Assembly (NCBI RefSeq): GCF_013294065.1 | Contig: NZ_JABSNM010000007.1 | Location: 175,501 to 239,500 of the forward strand | DNA from: Sphaerotilus uruguayifluvii | Lineage (GTDB): Bacteria; Pseudomonadota; Gammaproteobacteria; Burkholderiales; Burkholderiaceae_C | Length of the DNA: 64,000 nucleotides | Reading direction: 5' to 3' | In this document: piece by piece, positions 56,918-64,000 of the stretch | How the letters are laid out: each line of letters begins with the position of its first letter | How positions within the stretch are numbered: the first letter of the stretch is position 1 | Made by a program: the position numbers and the translations under genes | The notes under the pieces: model-generated | The model's database searches: none | What the model was told of the DNA's origin: nothing | Seen by the model: only the letters and a program-made list of their open reading frames with translations

Positions 56918-58456
56918 ATGGCCGACCCGATCGTGCTCGCCCGCCACGGCGAGATCGAATGCTCCGTGCTCCCTGCCCTGGCCAACCGCCACGGCCTGAT
57001 CACCGGCGCCACCGGCACCGGCAAGTCGATCACGCTGCAGAAGCTCGCCGAGGGCTTCTCGGCGATCGGCGTGCCGGTCTTCCTGGCCGACATCAAGGGC
57101 GACCTGACCGGCATCACGCAGGCCGGCCGGCCGACCCCGAAGCTCGCGCAGGTGCTGGCCGAGCGCGGACTGGAGATGCCGACCTGGGGCGCGTGCCCGG
57201 CCACGCTGTGGGACGTGTTCGGCGAGCAGGGCCACCCGGTGCGTGCGACGGTGTCCGACCTCGGCCCGCTGCTGCTGGCACGCATGCTGGGCCTGAACGA
57301 GACGCAGGAGGGCGTGCTGCAGCTGGTGTTCCGCATCGCCGACGACCAGGGCCTGCTGCTGCTCGACCTGAAGGACCTGCGCGCGATGCTGCAGCATGTC
57401 GGCGACAACGCCAGCGAGTTCCAGACCGGCTACGGCAACATCAGCGCCGCCTCGGTCGGCGCGATCCAGCGCGGCCTGATGCAGATCGAATCGCAGGGCG
57501 GCGACCGCTTCTTCGGCGAGCCGATGCTGTCGATCGCGGACTTCATGCAGACGGTCGACGGCCGGGGCGTCGTCAACATCCTGGCCGCCGACCGGCTGAT
57601 GAACGCGCCGCGTCTGTACGCCACCTTCCTGCTGTGGATGCTGTCGGAGCTGTTCGAGACGCTGCCCGAGGTCGGCGACCCGGACAGGCCGAAGCTGGTG
57701 TTCTTCTTCGACGAGGCGCACCTGCTGTTCAAGGACGCGCCGGCGGCGCTGGTCGAGCGCATCGAGCTGGTGGTGCGGCTGGTGCGCTCCAAGGGCGTGG
57801 GCGTCTTCTTCGTCACGCAGAACCCGCTGGACATTCCCGACACGGTGCTGGGCCAGCTCGGCAACCGGGTGCAGCATGCGCTGCGCGCCTTCACGCCGCG
57901 CGACCAGAAGGCGGTGAAGTCCGCGGCCGAGACGATGCGGCCGAACCCGAAGCTCGACATCGCCGCGGCGATCACCGAGCTGGGCGTCGGCGAGGCGCTG
58001 GTGAGCCTGCTCGACGCCAAGGGCCGCCCGAGCGTGACCGAGCGCGTCTGGATCCTGCCGCCGGCCAGCCAGATCGGCCCGATCGGCGCCGACCAGCGCC
58101 AGCAGCTGCGCGAGCAGTCACTGGTGGCCGGCGTCTACGAGAAGGCGGTCGACCGCGAGTCGGCCTACGAGCGGCTGACGGGCCGCGCGGCGGCGCCGGC
58201 CGAGGCCGCACGCAGCGGTGCCGCGGCCGGCCCGGACGGCGGCGGCAAGGACGGCGAGGACAGCGGCGGCGGCCTGCTCGGCGGAGCGCTGGGCTCGCTG
58301 CTGTTCGGCTCGACCGGCCCGCGCGGCGGCCAGCGCGACGGGCTGGTGCAGGTCGTGGCCAGGACCGCGGTGCGCCAGATCGGCTCGTCGGTCGGACGCG
58401 AGATCGTGCGCGGCGTGCTCGGCTCGCTGCTGGGCGGCGGCAGCCGGCGCCGCTGA
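56918..58456 (+). CDS. HerA-like ATPase of the DUF853 (YjgR) family
   Basis: A 512-residue P-loop ATPase of the HerA/FtsK superfamily. The Walker A is [15 protein letters not shown] (near residues 30-44), Walker B is [12 protein letters not shown] (near 263), and [23 protein letters not shown] is the family's sensor region. The last ~70 residues are Gly/Ala-rich with [13 protein letters not shown] and [12 protein letters not shown], possibly membrane-associating. The cellular role of YjgR proteins is unknown. A UPF0145 gene follows 40 bp later. Confidence 0.85.
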   Translation: MADPIVLARHGEIECSVLPALANRHGLITGATGTGKSITLQKLAEGFSAIGVPVFLADIKGDLTGITQAGRPTPKLAQVLAERGLEMPTWGACPATLWDVFGEQGHPVRATVSDLGPLLLARMLGLNETQEGVLQLVFRIADDQGLLLLDLKDLRAMLQHVGDNASEFQTGYGNISAASVGAIQRGLMQIESQGGDRFFGEPMLSIADFMQTVDGRGVVNILAADRLMNAPRLYATFLLWMLSELFETLPEVGDPDRPKLVFFFDEAHLLFKDAPAALVERIELVVRLVRSKGVGVFFVTQNPLDIPDTVLGQLGNRVQHALRAFTPRDQKAVKSAAETMRPNPKLDIAAAITELGVGEALVSLLDAKGRPSVTERVWILPPASQIGPIGADQRQQLREQSLVAGVYEKAVDRESAYERLTGRAAAPAEAARSGAAAGPDGGGKDGEDSGGGLLGGALGSLLFGSTGPRGGQRDGLVQVVARTAVRQIGSSVGREIVRGVLGSLLGGGSRRR

Positions 58457-58496
58457 AACCTACTTCTGAACGAAGCTGAACGAAGGAGTACTGCGC

Positions 58497-58853
58497 ATGG
58501 GCTGGTTCTCGAAGCAGGATGACGGCTTCTTCCTCGCCACGGTGGTCCCGAACGGCGAAGGCGGCGCGCGCGTCGAGCGCTTCCTCGGCGTCGTGCACGG
58601 CGAGGCGATCATCGGCGCCAACATCTTCCGCGACCTGTTCTCGTCGGTGCGCGACGTCGTCGGCGGGCGCGCCGGGGGCTACGAGCGCGCGCTGGCCGGC
58701 GCGCGCGACGCGGCGGTCGAGGACATGACCGCCGCCGCGAAGGAACTCGGCGCCGACGGCATCGTCGGCATCGACTTCGACTACGAGGTGCTCGGCGAGG
58801 CCAACGGCATGATGATGGTCGCCGTCAGCGGCACCGCGGTGAAGATGGCCTGA
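58497..58853 (+). CDS. UPF0145 (YbjQ-like) protein
   Basis: A 118-residue protein of the YbjQ family (heavy-metal-binding domain, DUF74), whose members form pentamers. The pattern VVHGEAIIGANIFRDLFSSVRDVVGGRAGGYERAL and AAAKELGADGIVGIDFDYEVLG is characteristic. A strong Shine-Dalgarno (AAGGAG) precedes the ATG. The function is unknown; co-direction with the HerA-like gene suggests joint transcription. Confidence 0.88.
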   Translation: MGWFSKQDDGFFLATVVPNGEGGARVERFLGVVHGEAIIGANIFRDLFSSVRDVVGGRAGGYERALAGARDAAVEDMTAAAKELGADGIVGIDFDYEVLGEANGMMMVAVSGTAVKMA

Positions 58854-58874
58854 ACGCTGTCCGCGAAGGCGCCC

Positions 58875-60026
58875 TCACGGCGCCTTGCGCGCCCCCGCCG
58901 CGGCGCTCGGCCGCCAGTCGCGGAACACGTCGATGTCGACGCCGTCCGGGTAGTTCAGGAACCCGGGCTTGTGGTCCTTGACGCCCGTCTGGCCGTACTG
59001 CCAGATGATCTTCCTGGTCTGCCGGTCGACGACGATGACGCGGTCGTGCAGGTCGTCGACGATCAGCACGTCGTGCGTGTCAGGCAGCTCGCGCGCGATC
59101 GACGGGTGGTCGAGCATGCCCTCGCCCTCGGTCTCGAAGTACTCCCAGGTCGGCTTGCCGGTGGCCGGGTCGAAGATGACGACGCGACCGGGCTTGCTGA
59201 AGTCGGCGACGATGACCTGCTTGCCGTCGTCGGTCGGGAAGGCGTCCGACGGGTAGCGCACATGCGGCGCCGGCACGCTCCAGAGCAGCTTGCCGGCGCG
59301 CGTGATGCGCGAGATCCACGCGCCGCTGATCTCGCTGACCAGGATGTCGCCGTTGTCCATCGGCGTGGCGCCGTTGGGCCAGGCGAGCTGCCTGGGCGGC
59401 TGGTGCCTGCACTGGCCGGTCGTGCCCCACTGCGTCGTGATCCGGTCGGTCTTCGGGTCGACGATCAGCACGCGGCAGTTGCGGATGTCGGCGGCGAGGA
59501 ACTGGCCGTCCTCCAGCAGGTGCGAGTCGTCGGGGTAGTTCAGCAGCCGGCCGGTCTTGCCGCGGGTGTTCGGGATGCCCCAGGTCCAGGTGACGGTGCG
59601 GGTCTCGTAGTCGACGATGTGCAGGTCGTAGTTGTCCTCCTCGCTGACGGCGAGCCGCTTGCCGTCGGACGAGAAGTTGACGTCCTCGTTGCCGCGGTAG
59701 TAGGTCAGGTCGGGCGAAGGCAGCTCCCAGACGATGCGCTTGTCGGGCGCGATCTCGATCAGGCGGTTGTTGCGCCGGTCGGCGATCAGGATCGGGTACG
59801 GCAGCGGCTTGCCCCACGACGCCACCGGCTTCTGGCGGCTGCCGGTCACGGGCGGGATCGGCGGCAGCGCCACGCCGCTGGAGACGATGCCGGCGCCACG
59901 CATCTCGTCGGTCACCGGCACCGGCACGCCGGCCTCGGCGGACGCACGGGGCGCCGCCCACGACGGGGCGGTGGTCGCCAGCAGCACCAGCACGGCGCCG
60001 CCCACGCGGCACAGGGGGAACATCAT
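58875..60026 (-). CDS. Secreted beta-propeller protein
   Basis: A 383-residue product with a signal peptide (MMFPLCRVGGAVLVLLATTAPSWA, cleavage after AWAA-like site) followed by repeated beta-propeller blades of the type ILIADRRNNRLIEIAPDKRIVWELP, HIVDYETRTVTWTWGIPNTRG and VIVVDRQTRKIIWQYGQTGV. The repeats resemble NHL or arylsulfotransferase-like propellers, about five or six in number. No catalytic residues are identifiable. The start at 60026 is used; upstream alternatives add a short basic extension. Confidence 0.78.
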   Translation of the reverse strand: MMFPLCRVGGAVLVLLATTAPSWAAPRASAEAGVPVPVTDEMRGAGIVSSGVALPPIPPVTGSRQKPVASWGKPLPYPILIADRRNNRLIEIAPDKRIVWELPSPDLTYYRGNEDVNFSSDGKRLAVSEEDNYDLHIVDYETRTVTWTWGIPNTRGKTGRLLNYPDDSHLLEDGQFLAADIRNCRVLIVDPKTDRITTQWGTTGQCRHQPPRQLAWPNGATPMDNGDILVSEISGAWISRITRAGKLLWSVPAPHVRYPSDAFPTDDGKQVIVADFSKPGRVVIFDPATGKPTWEYFETEGEGMLDHPSIARELPDTHDVLIVDDLHDRVIVVDRQTRKIIWQYGQTGVKDHKPGFLNYPDGVDIDVFRDWRPSAAAGARKAP

Positions 60027-60124
60027 GATCGGTCTTCGCTTCGGAATCGCTGAGACGCGCACGATGCCCCATCAGGTATGCGACGGCGTTGACCGCAGTC
60101 AACCGGCCGGCGGGCGGCGTGCCC

Positions 60125-60815
60125 TCACGGACTCTCGCCGACGACGCGCCCGTTGAGCGGCTGCACCGGCCGGGCGTTGGGCGGGAACAGGCGCTGCAGC
60201 CGCGCCAGCTGCGGCGCCGACAGCGTCATCGGCGTCTTCAGCACGATCCAGCGCACGCCCTCGGTGCACGGCGTGTCGGTCACCGAGCCGTCATAGGTGT
60301 AGCAGCCGGGCCGCGTCGACCGGCACCTCCGGGCTCACCTGCTCCTGGCCCGGCTGCCCGGGCAGGTGATCGAGCAGCCCGGCCAGCGCGGCGCTCTCGG
60401 CGCCGAGCCGGTACAGCACCACCACCGGCACCAGCTGGCCGGCGCGGCTGCGGTGCAGCAGGTGCAGCGCCATCGGGAATTCCTCGCCGGCGAGGCGATC
60501 GCCGCCGGGGGTGTGGAAATGGATCTGCTGCAGCGCCAGCCGCTCGTGCCCCTCGTCGAGCCCGCCGGCGCCGCTGAAGCGCAGGCGCACCGTGTGGCCG
60601 TCGTTGACGGCACGCAGCGGAGCGGGCCGGTAGTTCGCCTGCAGCGGCGGCAGCGCGCGGCGCTGAGGGGCGCTGATGTCGATCGGCGACTGGCGCTGGC
60701 CGCGCTCGCACAGCGATGCACCCGGCGCGGGGGCGGCGCAGGCCGCGCCGGCGATCAGCCCCAGCGTCATGATCAGCCCCGACGGGAAACGGCCCGGACA
60801 CGCAGGAGGGCTCAT
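60125..60815 (-). pseudogene. Frameshifted alpha-carbonic anhydrase
   Basis: A periplasmic alpha-class carbonic anhydrase interrupted by a frameshift. The first part, from 60815, has a signal peptide and the conserved QSPIDIS, QQIHFHTPGG (two zinc His) and MALHLLH (third zinc His), and stops at 60291. The missing C-terminal part continues in another frame as YTYDGSVTDTPCTEGVRWIV to the TGA at 60125, which is the normal family ending. The shift is near 60296-60310, where a conserved loop also looks shortened. It may be a true inactivation or a sequencing error. The start overlaps the upstream DUF2809 gene as ATGA. Confidence 0.8.
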
Positions 60816-61237
60816 GGCGCCGAGTGTAGGCCGCGCCACCGCCGCCTCGCCGCATGCACCAGCGCGTCCAGCCCGGCGACCAGCGCGATCCCGATCGCGT
60901 AGGCCAGCAGGTCCGCGACGCCGAAGGCCGAGCCGAGCACCAGGTGGCCCGGCGTCGTCGCGCGGATCGCGTCCAGCCACGGCGGGTGCCAGAGCTGGCT
61001 GAACTCCACGCCCCAGGCGACGGCCAGCGCCGCGGCAGCCAGCCGCCGCACCGACGCACCCGGCAGCACGATCGCCGCGAGCCAGTAGACCATCTGCGCC
61101 CACAGCGCGTCGCCGGGGTATTTCTCCAGCACGGCCGGAAAGAGCCCGGGCCAGCGGCGCGAGGCCAGGCCGAGCGCGATCGTCGCCAGCACGAGCAGGC
61201 CGCTCAGCCAGCGGGGGCGGAAAGACGTCGTGTCCAT
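60812..61237 (-). CDS. DUF2809 family membrane protein
   Basis: A 141-residue inner-membrane protein with four or five hydrophobic segments. The pattern RRWPGLFPAVLEKYPGDALWAQMVYWLAAI, WGVEFSQLWHPPWLDAIRATTPGHLVLGSAFGVADLLAYAIGI fits DUF2809. The start at 61237 (MDTTSFRPRW) is used; a longer frame to 61255 adds six residues. Its stop overlaps the start of the carbonic anhydrase gene, so they were one unit. Function unknown. Confidence 0.78.
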   Translation of the reverse strand: MDTTSFRPRWLSGLLVLATIALGLASRRWPGLFPAVLEKYPGDALWAQMVYWLAAIVLPGASVRRLAAAALAVAWGVEFSQLWHPPWLDAIRATTPGHLVLGSAFGVADLLAYAIGIALVAGLDALVHAARRRWRGLHSAP

Positions 61238-61379
61238 GGCGTTCCAGCCTAACACCGCGCCGTTCCCGGCCGCATGACGGCGTTTCGCGCCAGAGGATCA
61301 CCGTTCGTCGCATCGCGGCTGCGCGGCGGCGCCGGAAAGCCAACCATGACGCCATCGTCATCGCTTTCGGGAGAGTCCC

Positions 61380-61969
61380 ATGACCCGCCGCCCCCTGTTC
61401 CTGCTCCTGGCCGCCGTCAAGCTCGGCGTGCTCGTCGCCATCGCCGCACCGGTCTGGTCGGCCGACGGGGCACCGGCCAGCGCGCCGGTCGCGGCCACCG
61501 CCGCAGCCTCGGCCGCGGACTTCGCCCAGGCCGCCGCCACCTTCGGCCGCGCCCGCGACGGCGACGACACCGCCATCGCACCGGCGCTGGCGCAGTTCAC
61601 CGCGCTGATGCAGGCGCAGCCGGACGATCCGCTGCTGCTGGCCTATGCCGGCGCGGCCACCGCGATGCAGGCCCGCGCGACCTGGATGCCGTGGAAGAAG
61701 CTGGGCCATGCCGAGGACGGCCTGGCGATGATCGACCGGGCGCTGGCCCGGCTGACGCCGGCGCACGACGCCGAGCTGCGCCGCGGCGTGCCGGTGTCGC
61801 TGGAAACGCGGCTGACCGCGGCCGGCACCTTCCTGGCGCTGCCGGCGATGTTCCACCGCGGCGAGCGCGGCCGGCGCCTGCTCGAGCAGGTTCAGCGCGA
61901 CCCGGCGCTGGCGGCGACGCCGGCGGCCTTCCGCGCGGCGGTGCAGCGCCTGGCCGCGAAGGAGGCCGC

Positions 61970-61973
<4 letters not shown>
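61380..61973 (+). CDS. Exported TPR-like protein of an ABC exporter operon
   Basis: A 197-residue product with a signal peptide (residues about 1-27, ending VWSA) and a helical remainder with TPR-like spacing (FTALMQAQPDDPLLLAYAGAATAMQARA). No family was recognised. Its stop overlaps the ABC ATPase start by four bases (ATGA), so it belongs to the same transporter unit and is likely a periplasmic partner. GGGAGAG precedes the start at 61380. Confidence 0.7.
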
Positions 61974-62676
<703 letters not shown>

Positions 62677-62680
<4 letters not shown>

Positions 62681-63906
62681 ACCCCCTCACCCCCCTGCTC
62701 GCCTGGGCGCGCTTCGCCTGGCTCAACACGCGGCGCAACCGGCGCCGCTCGCTGGTCACGGCGGCGATCGCCGCACTCGGCACCGCAGCGATCCTGCTCG
62801 CCGGCGGCTTCGCGCTCTCGACCTACCAGGGCCTGGCCGAGGCCTCGGCGCGCACCACCGGCCACCTGGTGCTGGCGCGCGCGGCGCAGTTCGACGGCTT
62901 CGAGGACACGCCGCTGCAGCACGGCCTGACGGATGCCGACGCGCTGCGCCGGCGGCTGCTGGCCGACCCGGCGGTGCGCCAGGTGCTGCCGCGCGTCGAG
63001 TTCGGCGGGCTGATCAGCAACGGCGACAAGTCGGTGATCATGATGGGCGTGGGCATCGAGCCGGACGCCGAGTTCGCGGTCAAGGGCCCCTTCCTGACGG
63101 TGGAGGCCGGGCGCGAGCTGGCCGGCGCCGAGCGCGGCGCGGTGATGCTCGGCGCCGGGCTGGCGCGCAACCTGAAGGCGCAGCCGGGCGCGTCGCTGAC
63201 GCTCCTGGCCGGCACGACCGAGGGCGCGATGAACGCGCTCGACGTCACGGTGGCCGGCGTCGTCTCCACCGGCGTGCCCGAGATCGATCAGCGCCTCGTC
63301 TACACCGACGTCGCCACCGCGCAGCGGCTGCTGGTGACGGACCGGGTGTCGAGCCTGGGCGTGTTCCTGGATCGCATGGAGGCGACGCTGCCGGCGCGCG
63401 AGCGGCTCGGCGCGGCCTTCCCCGACCTGACGCTGCGCACCTGGGAGGAGCAGGCGCCCTTCTACCGCAGCGTGCGCGAACTCTACAACCGCATCTTCGG
63501 CGCGCTCGGGCTGATCATCGGCGTGATCGTCGTCGTGGTGGTCGCCAACGCGATGGCGATGTCGGTGATCGAGCGCACCCGCGAGATCGGCACGCTGCGC
63601 GCGCTGGGCACGCGACCGGGCCAGCTGCTGCAAACGCTGGCGCTCGAAGGGCTGCTGCTGGGCGCCGCCGGCGGCGCGATCGGCGCGGCGATCACGGTGG
63701 CCGTGTCGGTGGCACTGCAGGTCTTCCCGGTGATGATGCCGCCGCCGCCCGGGCGCTCGACCGGCTACCCGCTGCTGATCACGCTGGACGCCGGGCTGAT
63801 GCTGGCCACGCTCGGGCTGGTGACGGTGCTGGTGGCGCTGGCCTCCGCGCTGGTGGCGCGGCGCACGGTGCGGCTGCCGGTGGTCGCTGCATTGGGACAT
63901 GTCTGA
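62677..63906 (+). CDS. MacB/LolC-type ABC permease
   Basis: A 409-residue permease of the FtsX/MacB type: one N-terminal helix (about residues 25-45), a periplasmic domain of about 210 residues and three C-terminal helices, of which the first holds LGLIIGVIVVVVVANAMAMSVIERTREIGTLRALGTRPGQ. The tail RLPVVAALGHV is a natural end, directly before the insertion sequence. It overlaps the ATPase gene as ATGA. Confidence 0.9.
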
Positions 63907-64000
63907 GAGCGTGTTCACGATCCCGACTGCCCTGAAAATGCGGGGATGCCGACGAGAAAAGCCTACGCGAGTGACATCAGCCGAGAGCGGTTTGCGGAGA
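63907..64000 (+). mobile_element. Left end of an IS5-family insertion sequence
   Basis: The element appears to begin right after the permease stop codon, at GAGCGTGTTCACGAT, likely the terminal inverted repeat. It continues past the window edge, so neither the right end nor target duplication can be seen. The assignment rests on the transposase N-terminus that follows. Confidence 0.6.
63946..64000 (+). CDS. IS5-family transposase, N-terminal fragment
   Basis: Eighteen codons, MPTRKAYASDISRERFAE, are present before the window ends. They match the start of IS5-type (DDE) transposases, which open with a similar T(R)KAY.SDIS segment. The catalytic domain is outside the window. Confidence 0.65.
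   Translation, partial: MPTRKAYASDISRERFAE

Noticed and set aside
63890..63910. Permease truncated by the insertion sequence
   Set aside because: The permease has the usual length and ends with a natural stop before the presumed inverted repeat; a loss of a few residues cannot be excluded but is not supported.

Overview
This is a GC-rich chromosomal window from a betaproteobacterium, most likely order Burkholderiales near the Rubrivivax/Leptothrix/Ideonella/Roseateles group. The assignment rests on protein style, gene order (thrS-infC-rpmI-rplT-pheS-pheT; rng-maf-rlmH-rsfS-nadD-hemF-purD) and the very GC-rich third codon positions. It is an inference made without a database search.

Layout. 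1-6.5 kb: a translation operon on the minus strand, read thrS, infC, rpmI, rplT, pheS, pheT (pheT runs off the window). infC appears to start at ATC, and terminator-like hairpins precede thrS and pheS. 6.8-8.4 kb: aceA (isocitrate lyase) with its terminator and an 18-bp palindromic operator over its promoter. 8.4-20.2 kb: small metabolic and accessory genes. These are a class III aminotransferase divergent from a ureohydrolase, a hemerythrin-like protein, a TauE/SafE permease, a PAS/degenerate-GGDEF/EAL protein, an orphan ABC ATPase, a SUV3-type helicase, a VIT-family transporter and several small proteins.

20.2-31.8 kb: a complete type I-F CRISPR-Cas locus, all on the minus strand: cas1, cas2-3 fusion, cas8f, cas5f, cas7f, cas6f, an IHF-site-bearing leader, then 44 repeats and 43 spacers of exactly 32 nt. 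The locus is bracketed by two inverted copies of a REP-like hairpin. Within the array are two near-identical spacers differing by one base, and one repeat with a base change in the Cas6f hairpin.

31.8-38.9 kb: argG, a putative Na+/H+ antiporter, a cluster of four lysine tRNA genes (three CTT, one TTT), tcdA and the end of a Tol-Pal operon (tolB-pal-cpoB). 38.9-49.6 kb: a surface-glycan region with several glycosyltransferases, one of them a three-domain protein of about 1070 residues, and an MsbA-type exporter.

49.6-58.9 kb: a housekeeping run (rng, maf, rlmH, rsfS, nadD, hemF, purD, yebC) and a divergent HerA-like ATPase with a UPF0145 gene. 58.9-64 kb: a secreted beta-propeller protein, a frameshifted alpha-carbonic anhydrase behind a DUF2809 gene, a MacB/LolCD-like ABC exporter unit, and the left end of an IS5-family insertion sequence.

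The clearest single system is the I-F CRISPR locus. The less familiar items are the putative thrS leader peptide/attenuator, the SUV3-like helicase, the three-domain glycan enzyme and the frameshifted carbonic anhydrase. Domain names come from motif recognition by eye; no homology search was run.
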